DNA of 64,000 bases. It comes from Littorina saxatilis. Taxonomy: Eukaryota > Mollusca > Gastropoda > Littorinimorpha > Littorinidae. Positions 34,658-47,616 of this stretch are shown piece by piece. The DNA lies in contig NC_090247.1 in the NCBI RefSeq assembly GCF_037325665.1, positions 19,589,844 to 19,653,843 of the forward strand, given 5' to 3'. The position numbers and the translations under genes were made by a program. Numbering within the stretch: position 1 is the first letter of the stretch; every line of letters begins with the position of its first letter. The notes under the pieces were generated by a model. That model made no database searches and was not told where the DNA came from. It worked only from the letters and a program-made list of their open reading frames with translations.

Positions 34658-35345
34658 CCCCTTCACTGCCACAGTATAACAGCATTTTTGGTATTGCTGT
34701 GCGCCAGGGCAAATTTCGCTTTCTTCGGTAGGTTCACTAATCTGTTCACTGCTCAATCATTTATTGAGATATCTCTTAGATCTTTGGCATGTGGTTTGCT
34801 TACACCCTTGGCTATTATCTGATAACATGATCATTGGACTTTGTTTGTGATTGTTATAGTAAAAATCGATATGACCATTTTTGTCAAAAATTACAGTTTC
34901 CAAACTTTCACACACACACTGCAGCACGTAAAACCGCAGAAAACACAGCTAAAACTGGTGTCAAACATCAGGTACTCACATTACAGCCTATAACAGTATT
35001 CTTCTGTGTGGTAATCCATAAATCACTTCTTGTAGAGCTTCCAGAACACTGTATCATTTGAAAACAGGTCTACGAGTTGATGTCCGACTTTCGGCCGCCA
35101 TTTTGACTTTTATAGATCGGAAAAAACTTCTAAAAATGTTTTTACCATGTGGTACTAACTTATCTGAACGGTCAATGGGAAAGAACTGTGTTTAAACCCC
35201 TACAAGAAGTTGGACAGTGGTTACTTCCCATTTAGTTTTCACAAATGTCCTGAAAAGTGCTGATGTAAATGCCACGTACCTGTGTATGGGGGTATGACAA
35301 ACCAAACATGACCACGTATCCAGTACGTGCTGGGCAGTGAAGGGG
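34658..35345. mobile_element. TTAA-flanked MITE (piggyBac-like), 688 bp
   Basis: TTAA at 34654-34657 and 35346-35349. Ends CCCCTTCACTGCC and GGGCAGTGAAGGGG are reverse complements apart from one base. CCC-T termini with a TTAA target fit the piggyBac group. No transposase inside. Confidence 0.88.
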
Positions 35346-35525
35346 TTAATATGATCAAAAACAGATAAACAGGACTCTGACTATAGCGTAGGACAATGTC
35401 AAAAACATGACTGAAACATACTTGTATACATGTATATCTGTTTCAGCTCACACACTAATTCATAGCCATGCACAATTTCAACTAAAATATTGATAACATA
35501 TACCTAGTTTTCATTCCATACTTAA

Positions 35526-36307
35526 ACAAGAAGGGCAAAGCCCATACGACTCACATGCTTTACACATTTTTCCTACCAAAATACATGTGACCTTGACCCA
35601 AGGTCAAGGTCATCCAAGGTCATGCAACACAAAGCTGTTAATTCAAGACATAGGAAGTACAATGGTGCTTATTGGCTCTTTCTACCATGAGATATGGTCA
35701 CTTTTAGTGGTTCACTACCTTATTTTGGTCACATTTCATAAGGGTCAAAGTGACCTTGACCTTGATCATATGTGACCAAATGTGTCTCATGATGAAAGCA
35801 TAACATGTGCCCCACATAATTTTTAAGTTTGAAACAGTTATCTTCCATAGTTCAGGGTCAAGGTCACTTCAAAATATGTATACAATCCAACTTTGAAGAG
35901 CTCCTGTGACCTTGACCTTGAAGCAAGGTAAACCAAACTGGTATCAAAAGATGGGGCTTACTTTGCCCTATATATCATACGTAGGTGAGGTATTCAATCT
36001 CAAAAACTTCAGAGAAAATGGGAAAAATGTGAAAAATAGCTGTTTTTTAGGCAACATTTATGGCCCCTGCGACCTTGACCTTGAAGCAAGGTCAAGATGC
36101 TATGTATGTTTTTTGGGGCCTTGTCATCATACACCATCTTGCCAAATTTGGTACTGATAGACTGAATAGTGTCCAAGAAATATCCAACGTTAAAGTTTTC
36201 CGGACGTCCGGACGGACGTCCGGACGTCCGGACGTCCGGACGGACGGACGGACGGACGACTCGGGTGAGTACATAGACTCACTTTTGCTTCGCATGTGAG
36301 TCAAAAA
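35526..36307. mobile_element. AGGTCA-rich dispersed repeat, copy 1
   Basis: It starts ACAAGAAGGGCAAAGCCCAT and ends CATGTGAGTCAAAAAT, with GACTCACATGC near each end in inverted orientation. It holds many TGACCTTGACC/AAGGTCA phrases and, near the right end, CGGACGTC/GGAC repeats (36197-36258). A second copy is at 61175-61915. Confidence 0.88.
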
Positions 36308-36901
36308 TACCAGGAAATCACATGCATAAACTCATTTACTGCAATGAACTTAAAATTCAACACGCATGATATTGCATAATATTATGATCAAGATGCATCG
36401 TCGTCTGTCAAGGGCAGATAAATAGTGACAAAGTTGGTTAACGGGGTGGGCTGGAGAGAGGGGTTGTCCCTGCAGATAAAATAAGAGATTAATACAGAGG
36501 CATCACTGATACTTACGTTCATACGTCATAGTTCACAATGTTTGTTGCCACTGCATGTAGAAAAGCAGGAAGCCAAAGTTTAGCAGCAAATCAACTAGCA
36601 AGTTTAGAGCTGATCAAGAAAAGTGCTCTTATTCCCAACATAAACAATGAAGATTTTCTTCCAACAGAGACTGTATGTACCCAAGTGCGCGGAACTCTTA
36701 AATCACCTTTGGAGGCAAAGCCAGTGAAACAGGAGAGAGATTTCAGAGCTAAAGTAATCACCGGATAAAAACTTCTATGTGAAAGCGAAGGTTTGCAAGA
36801 GCATACCAGGAAACAACAGCAGCCAGACCCCATCACAGTTATCTACCTTGACAGGTGTCTAACCAGCGATGTAATGTACAAGAAACGTAGAGCTATTATA
36901 A
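36308..36901. other. Intergenic, no supported gene
   Basis: A 76-codon plus-strand open frame at 36538-36768 has no recognisable match or splice context. I do not call it. Confidence 0.4.
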
Positions 36902-37015
36902 ATAAGCCCACGCTAGTGATTGGCCCCTCTAATTTTTGTCAGGTTTGGGCAAGGGTATTCACTCTTCCGCAAGCCATACACACCCAACAGAGTTATTTCC
37001 GAAAATGGTCTATTA
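36902..37015. mobile_element. Foldback MITE fragment
   Basis: TAGTGATTGGCCCCTCTAAT, then GGGCAAGGGTATTCACTCTT and ACAGAGTTATTTCC match the right half of the foldback family. Confidence 0.75.
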
Positions 37016-37080
37016 CCTGACTTGTTAGATGTTTGAGACCGTTCACTTTCTGTTTCAGGCTACAGTGGGCAATCATTTTT

Positions 37081-37350
37081 TTCTACATGTACTATCTCTG
37101 CTTCCGCTGTGAGCTATGGACCTTACAAGCCGTTCAAAGAGAGCTGTTGTTTAAATAAAAAAAAAAAAAAAAAAAATAAAAAATCTCTGCTTCCGCTCTG
37201 AGCTATGGACCTTACAAGCCAAGCCGTTCAAAGAGAGCTGTTGTTGAAAAGAAAATAAAAAAAATTAAAAAAAAATCTCTGCTTCCGCTCTGAGCTATGG
37301 ACCTATTACAAGCCGTTCAAAGAGAGCTGTTGGGAAAAAAAAACACAAAA
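37081..37350. repeat. Triplicated unit with A-rich linkers
   Basis: CTCTGCTTCCGCT, then GAGCTATGGACC and CAAAGAGAGCTGTTG, occurs three times, each followed by an A-rich run. Confidence 0.85.
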
Positions 37351-37983
37351 AAAAACAAAACTGTTGTTGAGTAGAGCTTTGCCTGGCTGTGCATGTATCC
37401 TAAAGCAGCATAAACACAATCACTGCTTGATCCGACGCAAGAAAAAGATTTCTTCACTGTCACACCAATATTAGCTTAGTTAGAGGATGCGTTTTTCTCT
37501 CTCGTTCTGGGCACAGTTGATCTATGCTTTTCAATTGTTACTCGAAAAAAAAAAGAAAAAAGTAATACATGTACAACCCAATTTCACTGATATTACGTTC
37601 ACTTGAAAGAAGAAATAAAACACTTCTGATTAAAATATGTCTTGAATAGCACTTTCTTCTCTGTAAACCCCTACAAGCTTTATGAAAAACTGCCATTTTT
37701 GAAGCACCATCAAAAGTTCAACACATACACACAAAAACATTTCATTCAACTACTGAACCATGCATGATCTTGTTAAAAAAAAAAAAAAGTGCACATTCAC
37801 CGACTCTTGCTTGGTGAAACTATCACCGCCAGATAAATGTGACCACTTCAACCAGACAAGTCACCCACCTCACTTACTCCGGAAATAACTCTGTGGGGTT
37901 GTATGGGTTGTGAAAGAGTGAGTGCCCTTGCTTTTTACTTGGACGAACATTGGAGGGGCCAATCAGTAGAGAGGGGTGTATTA

Positions 37984-39012
37984 CTTTCTTTCTTTCTTTA
38001 TTTGGTGTTTAACGTCATTTTTAACCACGAAGGTTATATCGTGACGGGGAAAGGGGGGAGATGGGATAGAGCCACGTGTCAATTTTTTCTTGTTCACAAA
38101 AGCACTAATAAAAAATTTGCTCTCCAGGGGCTTGCAACATAATACAATATATTACTTTCTTTCTTTCTTTATTTGGTGTTTAACGTCATTTTCAACCGTT
38201 CAAGGTTATATCGCGACGGGGAAAGGGGGGATGGGGATGGGATAGAGCCACTTGTCAATTGTTTCTTGTTCACAAAAGCACCAATCAAAAATTTGCTCCA
38301 GGTTTGTTTGTTTATTTGTTGCTTAACGTCCAGCCGACCACGTAGAGCCATATCAGGACGAGGAAGGGGGGGATGAAGGGGGCCACTTGTCAAGCGATTC
38401 CTGTTTACAAATGCACTAACCCATTACTTGTGTCCCAGCAGGCTTTAGTAAAACTAAATTAATACCTACTGGAAGATTACCAGTTTCCAGTATGTTAAAA
38501 TAGGCTTAACCTATCTACTGCTGGGCTTACATCAGAACACTAACAGATTAAACTATACATGAATCGCGAGACAAGCGGCAAGAGAAGAGATTTTTTGGAA
38601 AAAATACAGGTGAATGAGCAAGAAGGCAGAAAAAAGAAAAGAATTCATGAAGAAAAAGAGAGCATGACAGGAAAGAGGAACCAAAAATCTACCTAACAGC
38701 AAACTAGAAAGCTCCTGCGGTTCCAAAAACAGGAGGGGCCTTTAATTTCATAACCGCAGTGCCCCACTGCGGGATTGCTCCAGGTGCTTGCAATGTAGTA
38801 CAATATATTACCTTACTGGGAGAATGCAAGTTTCCAGTACAAAGGACTTAACATTTCTTACATACTGCTTGACTAAAATCTTTACAAACATTGACTATAT
38901 TCTATACAAGAAACACTTAACAAGGGTAAAAGGAGAAACAGAATCCGTTAGTCGCCTCTTACGACATGCTGGGGAGCATCAGGTAAATTCTTCCCCCTAA
39001 CCCGCGGGGGGT
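37984..39012 (-). mobile_element. Dimeric SINE family B, flanked by one 14-bp target duplication
   Basis: AGAGGGGTGTATTA flanks the whole unit (37970-37983 and 39013-39026). Inside, a truncated family B monomer (37984-38154) is joined to a second monomer (38155-39012) at AATATATTA|CTTTCTTTC. The same junction occurs at 47.26 kb. A SINE family C is inserted in the second monomer. Confidence 0.85.
38303..38774 (-). mobile_element. SINE family C, nested
   Basis: Target duplication TTGCTCCAGG at 38293-38302 and 38775-38784, which is family B sequence. Nearly identical to 24985-25460 and 53229-53702. Confidence 0.95.
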
Positions 39013-39639
39013 AGAGGGGTGTATTAGAAACTTGTGGAAAGGAGCATGTGTGAAGTTATTTGTCTGAGCAAAAGCAAGGGCATTCACTCTTTCACAACCC
39101 ATACACACCTGACTGGGTAATATTTCTGAAAATTGTCGATTGCAACTACATGTACCATGAAACTTCTTTTTCAATTTTGGTGTACATGGATTGTTTGGTT
39201 TATTAAAATAGCTTTTCAGGGTATTTTTTAGCATAACAGCAGCACTTGCCACATAATGTGACATGCAAGGCATCCTAAACAAAATGCGTTGTAAGATTTT
39301 TCTTGCAGTAACAAAAGCAAATTAAAAACTACACTAGTGAAACTTTCACTGTTAGAACTCAAGCCGAAAAACAATCAGACAGAAAAGACAGAAGTGAAAA
39401 TGAAATAAGCATGCCACCTTAGCGGTCTGTGAATAAATTTACTTGCAATTAACAAACAAAGAAACAAAGTAAATCTTATGTTTAAATCACACACAGGAAG
39501 GCATGCTGCATATGGTGGGTAATCCTTTTTTAAAGTAAACTCATGTGAACAAACGAAACATACACTATGATACAGATTACAACACACATAAAATAAGGAG
39601 GTGCCTGGGGCTGAATAAGTTGAGAGCTTACAGCATGCA

Positions 39640-39940
39640 TATTACCTTACTGGGAGAATGCAAGTTTCCAGTACAAAGGACTTCACATTTCTTACATACT
39701 GCTTGACTAAAATCTTTACAAACATTGACTATATTCCATACAAGAAACACTTAACAAGGGTAAAAGAAGAAACAGAATCCGTTAGTCGCCTCTTACGACA
39801 TGCTGGGGAGCATCGGGTAAATTCTTCCTCCCGATCACTACCACTAGGCCAACCGTGCCGGTCTATTATTTTTAAGTAATATCAGCTTGTGAAGGAAAGC
39901 TCAAAGGTAAATTCTTCCCCCTAACCCGCGGGGGGGAAAA
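39640..39940 (-). mobile_element. SINE family B fragment with a 79-bp internal insert
   Basis: Family B 5' half. TAAATTCTTCC is duplicated at 39818-39828 and 39908-39918 around a 79-bp piece containing the tRNA-like head sequence CCACTAGGCCAACCGTGCC. Confidence 0.7.
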
Positions 39941-40401
39941 ATACTTGTAAGAAGATTCAGAATTAGCCACCAATCACGGTCTCTTTGATACAAAATAGAA
40001 GAGAAAAAACCCCGCTAAAATATGTCTTCAAACTTGTATAAATGTTCAAATATAAAATCAAAATGATATGACTATAACAAAATCTGGTAACTGATACATT
40101 GGATATAAAAGATTATGTTTATCAAATTTGTTAAAAAAAAAAAAAGAAAAGAGGCATTTCAACACGGATACCTGAGAGATTTCAGCACTACAATGTATAT
40201 GATACTAACAAAATCAACACATGCTCTTACTTTCATAAATATATATGTGTACTATATAATTTTATTATTATCTGCACTACAAAACAAATAAGCGCTGGTG
40301 TGCACAAAAAGAGGAAACCTGTATTCCATAACTTCTACTTAGTTTCTTTCAAAATTGTTGTCAAATATAAGTGGTTCAAAGGAAAATTGTTTGTGTTATT
40401 A
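39941..40401. other. Intergenic, nothing seen
   Basis: AT-rich, no gene or clear repeat. Confidence 0.5.
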
Positions 40402-40909
40402 CAGTGGAATCCAGCTATAACGAACCTGGGTATAAAGAAATCCCTCTTTTAACAAACTGCCATTGATTTCCCGGCAGACAGCCTTCTATTTCTTACTTGT
40501 TACTTTCCGGCTACATCGAACCTTTTGAACTCATTTGCATAAAGAACCCCTCTTTTAACAAACACGTTTTCATCGCCCCAGAGCCGTTTTGTCTCTAAAA
40601 GTCACAGGGCTACAACGAACTGATGTCAATAATTGTCTCCAAAGACAAAAATACACAAACACAAGTGCACATCGCTTGATGAGCGAACTCAACAAACAGC
40701 GGGAATCACTTACCTTGGCGAAGGGTAGCAAACCTTGGTCAATTTACTTTTTTTGTACTCTCCAAGAAAAGATCGATGGGACGATCAATTGAAGGTGAGT
40801 GGGAAAACTTGTCTTAAGGCCATTTAGGGTTGAAAACTCTACAGCGAATTGCTGATATAACAAACTAAAATGTATCTCCCTTGAGATTCGTTGTACCCGG
40901 ACTCCACTG
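40402..40909. mobile_element. pogo/mariner-like MITE, 508 bp
   Basis: TA|CAGTGGAATCCAGCTATAAC at the left; the right end reads CAGTGGAGTCCGGGTACAAC on the minus strand, TA target. Interior phrases AACAAAC and TATAACGAA repeat. No transposase. Confidence 0.85.
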
Positions 40910-41530
40910 TAGTTCACTGCAGAGATGGACAAAAGAACAGCAACCAACAGTGGGTATTTTTCCTTAGTTATGAAGACTTAAACACTTCTTGGTTACCATA
41001 GAGTTCCAGTTTTTGGATTGATGTTCATGCAAGCAACTATCAAGTAACTATCAAGTAAAAATCAAGTAACTACCAAGTTATCATAATTATTGCAGTGATG
41101 ACGCTAGCTTTTAAATTTTTTTTAAACGGTGTTGCTTTGAAAGTACAGAATCTTGCCCAGTCACTCTTCTCATGCCAAGTGATCACATCTGATTACACTG
41201 TGACCATATTTACAGAAAAAATATGTCAAATACAATACTAACAGTATGACCAGCTGTTGCTTTAATTTTTGGCATTTTGGGTTGTATATATATAGGAAAA
41301 CTGGAAATTTACAGTTAATGCAATCCCTGTCTATGCAAGAGAAGTTGTATTCTGGTCGTTGTCTTTCAGTCAGATAAGATACTGACTATCCCCTCATATA
41401 CCTCCATGGTCAAAATAAATGACTTGGGTGCAAAGCAAAATTTAAATTTAAAAAATAGTTTCAAAAACATTCACCTAACACCCCCCCCCCCCCCCTCAAA
41501 AAACAAAAGCCACACAAATAAATTAAAAAC
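40910..41530. other. Intergenic, poly-C tract only
   Basis: No gene seen. A C run lies at 41481-41495. Confidence 0.5.
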
Positions 41531-44500
41531 AAATTAAAAATTTTAGTAATAAATTTTCATTTGATTAATATACTTACCCAACTCACATATAGCAATTAAC
41601 CCATAGTTCAGTGCTGATACCGCTGTACGCGTCCCCTTAGCAACAAGGAAGACGCCTCTAAAAAAGAGTGACCGAGACCCGTAAGGGTATCCAGGCCAGC
41701 CCGTAAGGGAGGCTGCCTTCCATATGCGCGCGCATATGCCGCCATCTTGTCATTCTACACGAAGCCCAACTCACTACTTTTTTAGACCCCCATACCCCCC
41801 ACAGCGGGGAGGCGGGAGGGAATAAACGATGTGAGTTGGGTAAGTATATTAATCAAATGAAAATTTATTACTAAAATTTTTAATTAAATTACATATCTTA
41901 CCCAACTCACATATAGCAGATTGCTACTATAGGAGGAGGGTACTTACCAACTTAAGACCGCAGGACCTGCCCTGCAGCCACGAGAGCCGGCAAAGCCGCA
42001 CTGCCATCTTGCCGCCTTGCAGCAATGTCTCTCAAATAAAAATTGATGAACACGTCCTCAGATTTCCAATAAGCCGCCGCCAGGACCTCTGATAGGCGCC
42101 CTGAGCGAAGCACGGCCACAGAAGACGCCCAAGCCCTCGCTTCGTGCGTCCTGGCTGACGTAAGAGGAAGCACCGCCCTGACCTCGCCAGACTGGCGTTG
42201 CCACCATCCATACGCTTGCTTAATGGTCAGTGAAACCCATTTAGTCAAGGTGACCTTCGAGATATCCTTCGCTCGCACAGTGTTGAGGGATATAAACAAT
42301 AATTTCTGAGTTTCCGAGCGAATCGGCGAAGACCTAGACAGGTAGCTGCTTAACGCCCTGACAGGACAATTTGACAGATCGGGGTCTCCAGGGGCGAGTA
42401 TATCGCTCAAGGGTGGAATACGAATGCAAGGCGAAGCCTGACCGGGCTTTTGATTTTTAGCGAGAAAATTAGACGTAAATCTCAAAGAGTAGGAGCCATC
42501 CCTCTCCAGGGAAATATCTTTAGCGAGACCAGAAAGTGCGTGCACCTCGCTACCCCTCCTAGCCGTGGCCAGCAAGACCAAAAACAGAGTTTTTCTCGTC
42601 AAATTAGGTAAACTAGCCAACCGGAGAGGCTCAAAGTCCTCCGATGCAAGGAAACGGAGAACCACAAACAGATCCCAGGCAGGGAGCTGTGATCTTGAGA
42701 GAGCTGCGTCAAGGGCAGCTCCCTTAAGAATGCTTGAAATGACGCCGTCAAGATTGATCTTGCGACCGAGCTGTCTAAGAGTGGAAGAAATCGCAGACCT
42801 TCTAACTCGCAGTGAAGAAGGAGAGACCCCCCTACTAGCCAACCAAGAGAGGTGGTTGGCTACCTCCATGGACCTTGGGGAAAGATGTTGAACCTTATTC
42901 TCAGAGCACCACTTGGCCCATGCAGCCCAATGAGAAGAGTAAACGGAGCTAGTTGAGTCTCTGTGTGCTTTCTGTACCAGTTTCAAAGTTGTGGCCGAGG
43001 CCCCGGCACGACGCAGAGCGATTCTGACAGAATCCAGCCGTGAAGCTGCAACGCTTGCGGATTCTCGTGCGGGACCCCTGACCTGGGCTGTAACAGGTCG
43101 CCCCTTCGAACGCCTAGAGGAATGGGTGGGCGCACTGCCAGCCGCAGAAGGTCCGGATACCAGTGCTGGCTGGGCCAAAGAGGAGCAACCAGCACCAGCG
43201 CTGGCTTTTCCAGATCCACTTTTCTTACTACCTTCCCTAGCAGGCAAAACGGAGGAAAAGCATACGCCTGCAGATTTGACCAATCCAGATCCAACGCGTT
43301 CACCGCCCACGCCAGAGGGTCCGGGAACGGTGAGACGAAAAGGGGAAGCCTGGTGGAGAATCTCGTTGCAAACAGATCTATGCAAGGCTTGTCTACTTGA
43401 ACCCAAAGGCGGTCCAACGCCTGGTGGGAGAGGGTCCATTCTGAGTGCAGAACCTTGTCCCCCCGACTGAGGGCATCCGCCAAAACATTGAGCGTGCCCT
43501 TCAGGTACTTGGCTGAGAGAAGTATGTTGTGCGAGCTGCACCAAACCAACAGACGGCAAGCGCTCTCCGACAGCTTCTGCGAGCGTGTGCCCCCCTGCCG
43601 ATTTATGTAAGCGGCCACAGTCGTATTGTCCGTGTGGACTTGAACATGACTGCCCCCCAGAAGCGGCAGGAAAGCCTGTAAACCCAGAGACACAGCCTCC
43701 AGCTCCAGCACGTTTATGTGCTGTGGAGCTAGGGAAAGATCCCACAGACCTGAGGCTGTCTGATCGGCCAGATGAGCACCCCAGCCTGTCATGGATGCAT
43801 CTGTAACAAGAATGTTCTCCGGCGCCGGAGGAACGATCGGAACACCCTGAGAGACCCAGGGGAGCAGCCAAACACTTGTAGTGTTGTTGAACCAACTCCC
43901 CAGTCCTATGCGAACATTCCAGCCCTGAGAGGCTTGGTCCCACTGCCTCCTCAAAGCCGCCTGAAACGGCCTCTTGTGGACCCTGCCTAGAGGCACAAGG
44001 GGAGCCATCGATTCCATCTGCCCCAGTAGGGAGGACAACTCCCGGGCCGTGGACACACTCTTTCCTTTCAACGAGCGAACCAAGTTCTGAAGCTTGTCCA
44101 CCCTCTTTTGAGAGGGACGGACTAACCACTCCACCGTATCGAAATCCATGCCCAGGTAAGTGAAGCGTTGGGATGGTTCTAACTCTGACTTCCCTAGATT
44201 GACTGTAAAGCCCAGCTGAGCCGCCAGGTCGAGAACCCTCGCAGTCTGAGTCCTGCACATGTACTGGTCCTGATGCAGATTCAACCAATCGTCTAAATAC
44301 GCCCGTAGGCGTACCCCCTCTTGTCTGACAAGGGAGCAAAGCTGGCGAACGACCAGCGTGAAGATCCAGGGGGCCAGGGAAAGCCCGAAGGGGAGTGCCC
44401 GAAATTGAAACACTTTCTCGCCCCACAGAAAGCGCAGCCATTTCCTGTCTTGAACATGCATGAGCACATGGAAATATGCGTCGGTGAGATCCACCGACGT

Positions 44501-46300
44501 GGCCCAATCTCCCGGACGCAGAGCTTCCCTTACAGAGAGAGGAGTCTCCATGACAAACTTGACTACCCGTAGGTATTTGTTCAGGGTGGACAGGTCCAAA
44601 ACAGGCCTCCATGCCCCTGAGGCTTTGGGCACCACGAACAGCCTGCCGTAAAAGCCGAGGGACTCTCGATCTCGAACTTCCTCTATCGCACCCTTCAGGA
44701 GTAGGGAAGCCACCTCCGCATGAACGGCTGACTTGGCTTCCGGGTCCACGGGATATCTGAAAGGCGGAGGTATCCTGGACAGAGGTGCCTTCCCCTCTGC
44801 CCAGAGGAGACGGAATCCCGAACGCACTATTCCCAAAATCCACCGGCTGGACACCAGGCGTGTCCAGGCGGCCAAGGCCCTGGAGGGGCCACCCGCCGCC
44901 ACCACGGCGGGGGTTACTGGGAATAGTGGCTCGGGAGACCCTCATTGGGGGTGAGGCTTGTGCCCCGACCCCCGAGAACCCCCAAAGGAGCCTCTCTTCG
45001 GGTAAGGCGCGCCTCGCCCCCTACCCCGAAAAGAGGTGGACTGATTTTGCATCTTGCCCCCCCCAGACGAAGAAGGCTGAGCCTTACTCTGGGAGGTAGG
45101 CTTGCTCTGAACCTTCTGAAAGCCGTGGTGAGCAATCCTTGCAATAGCCAGATCCCTAGCGTCCTGGGTTTCCTTCTGCAAAGCGTCCAAAGAGGAAGTA
45201 CCCAGCAGCGACCCTTCCGTAAACGGGGATACCTTAAGTCTGTCAATGGTACCCCTGTCTCGGATCTTTGAACCCGCCAAAAAGGCAGTTCTGCGGGAAT
45301 GTACAGCATGCCCGTAAAGCCTGGCTGCCAAGCTCAATTGTTCCTGAGAGACCTTGGCAAGCGTCGCCAACAGAGTTGTCACATCCTCCTGGGAGGCGTC
45401 GTAACGGAACTCAAACGGGTCTAACGATGAAGCGATAGACCTAGACAAAGAGCGTTGGAGAGAACTAGAGACGGAACCCAACTCGAGCAGAGATCTACCC
45501 GTCTCCTCCAAAGCCTGAAGAGCAGACTCCGTGTAAGGGACTGATCTATCCCTGGCATACCCGTCCTCCCGCAGAGAAAGCAGTTCCGGAGTCACCGGTA
45601 GAACTGATCTCGGCAAAGCGAAAGAGTCAAGTAGAGCGACGGGACGAACCGACAGTTTAGAGCTCTTTGAGAGCGCAGAACAAGGAACGTGTTGACCCGC
45701 TTTAGCCAACCAGGGGCCCACCACCTCCGGCGCCTCCCCATGCTGTGACAACAGCGGAAAGGCATCGGACATAGCTCGACCTTTCGCAAAAACCTTCGAC
45801 ATCTCGACCGCCACAGAGGGGGACTCCCGGAATCGGAACGAACTTTTCGGTTCCTTAGCACTCCTGAAATCCCCTAAGGCAGAAGGAGGATGGACAAACT
45901 GAGATTTGTTCACCGCCACCTCCTCCTCGAGATATTTCGAAGCCACTCCAGCCGCCAGAGCCACCGCATCTGGCAGCTGCCGTGGCAAAAAGAATCCAGC
46001 ACCTTCAGCCTGAGAGGCGGCACCGTCATCCAGGTAGCCTTCGTGCCCTTCCGTGCACTCCGGAGACTGGTCCCCGTACTGACTAACAGAGTCAAGTCCA
46101 GAGCCAGCCATACTACCACCAACTTCCTGCCCCCTGGGCGGAAGCAGATGCCCTTCAACCTGACTACGGCCAGGAAGAATAGGAACATCTGTTCGCTTGT
46201 CAGGGCTCTTCGCACCCACTGACACCCCGACTAAGCGGTGGATATCAGCCGATGTTTCAGAACTTTCACCTGGGATGAGACCCGAGGCTACTCCCTCAAG
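41531..46300 (-). mobile_element. DIRS-like tyrosine-recombinase retrotransposon
   Basis: Read on the minus strand, the parts are a gag-like region (about 46225-44942), a reverse transcriptase/RNase H region (about 44905-42983) and a tyrosine recombinase region (about 42960-41952). Overlapping reading frames are usual in this family. Beyond the recombinase lie about 55-base inverted repeats (41531-41590 facing 41829-41886) and a further direct copy of CTTACCCAACTCACATATAG near 41900. That arrangement suits the terminal and internal complementary repeats of DIRS elements. The sequenced part looks whole with no obvious break; the upstream end is lost in the assembly gap. It looks young. Confidence 0.9.
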
Positions 46301-46500
46301 NNNNNNNNNNNNNNNNNNNNNNNNNNNNNNNNNNNNNNNNNNNNNNNNNNNNNNNNNNNNNNNNNNNNNNNNNNNNNNNNNNNNNNNNNNNNNNNNNNNN
46401 NNNNNNNNNNNNNNNNNNNNNNNNNNNNNNNNNNNNNNNNNNNNNNNNNNNNNNNNNNNNNNNNNNNNNNNNNNNNNNNNNNNNNNNNNNNNNNNNNNNN
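46301..46500. other. Assembly gap (200 N)
   Basis: Exactly 200 N, so probably a fixed-size placeholder; the true length is unknown. It cuts the DIRS-like element. Confidence 0.99.
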
Positions 46501-47060
46501 AAATTCATAAACCACAGAAACAATAAAAGGGTGGAGTCAGGTTAACAACAACACAAACACAAACACAAAAGGACAACAAATTTGACACACGTATGGCATC
46601 AACCACAAGCTAATTTTAGAGGGAAAACACCAAATGAGTACCTCATGCAGGGTGGAATTTCTTTTTTTTACATAAAATCCACTGCAAATACAGGACACAA
46701 CCAAGTGCCTTAGACTGGTAACTCAGGGCAAAACCAAAGTGACATATAAGAAGATTCCGCCTAGCCAAAACTGCTGGTACAATGTTTTTTTTCAATATGA
46801 AGCTAAGGACTGTCCTTAAATTCATTCTGCACACAAGTGGATCATCTTACAAGTACTCTTCACTCCTCATTGTATCTCCCGTTTACAACCAGTTGCTTCC
46901 CTTTATATATTAAACCAAGCATAGAGTGTCATAGCATTAAAGAAGCCTTCAAAATCTCGGGGGGAATTCAGAGAAGGGAAATCCTTTTTGTTGCACGATT
47001 GCCACATACTGGTGAGCTACTCCCCTTGAAAAGTTCTTCCTGAATTCCTATTCTATTTTT
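46501..47060. other. Flank beyond the gap, nothing seen
   Basis: AT-rich sequence with no gene and no visible second end of the DIRS-like element. Confidence 0.5.
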
Positions 47061-47616
47061 AAGTTTGTTTGTTTGTTTGCTTAACGCCCAGCCGACCACG
47101 AAGGGCCATATCAGGGCGGTGCTGCTTTGACATATAACGTGCGCCACACACAAGACAGAAGTCGCAGTACAGGCTTCATGTCTCACCCAGAGCCACTTGT
47201 CAATTGTTTCCTGTTCACAAGCAAAAATTTGCTCCAGGGGCTTGCAACGTAATACAATATATTACTTTCTTTCTTTCTTTATTTGGTGTTTAACGTTGTT
47301 TTCAACCACGAAGGTCACATCGCGACGGGGAAAGGGGGGAGATGGGATAGAGCCACTTGTCAATTGTTTCTTGTTCACAAAAGCACTAATCAAAAATGTG
47401 CTCCAGGGGCTTGCAAAGTAGTACAATATATTACCTTACTGGGAGAATGCAAATTTCCAGTACAAAGGACTTAGGGTGAAAGGAGAAACAGAATCTGTTA
47501 GTTGCCTCTTACGACATGCTGGGGAGCATTGGTTAAATTTTTCTCCCTAACCCGCGGGGGGTCCTCCCGATCATGGGGCGGACGCCTTACCACTAGGCCA
47601 ACCGTGCCGGTCTATT
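47061..47616 (-). mobile_element. Composite SINE (C-type 3' end joined to family B, tRNA-like head)
   Basis: The monomer at 47061-47266 has a C-like 3' end (TTTGCTTAACGCCCAGCCGA on the plus strand) and a B-like interior. It is joined at AATATATTA|CTTTCTTTC to a family B monomer that keeps a tRNA-like head; on the minus strand this reads GTTGGCCTAGTGGTAAGGCG. Confidence 0.8.

Larger units (their letters stand above)
37880..39141. mobile_element. Foldback MITE interrupted by a SINE compound
   Basis: The left half (GGAAATAACTCTGTGGGGTT, 37880 on) and right half (ending about 39141, with AAGGGCATTCACTCTTTCAC) are reverse-complement arms of one foldback element. They are separated by the SINE compound 37984-39012. 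Confidence 0.75.

Noticed and set aside
36538-36768. 76-codon plus-strand open frame MFVATACRKAGSQSLAAN...
   Set aside because: No similarity recognised, no clear splice sites, and surrounded by repeat fragments; likely chance.
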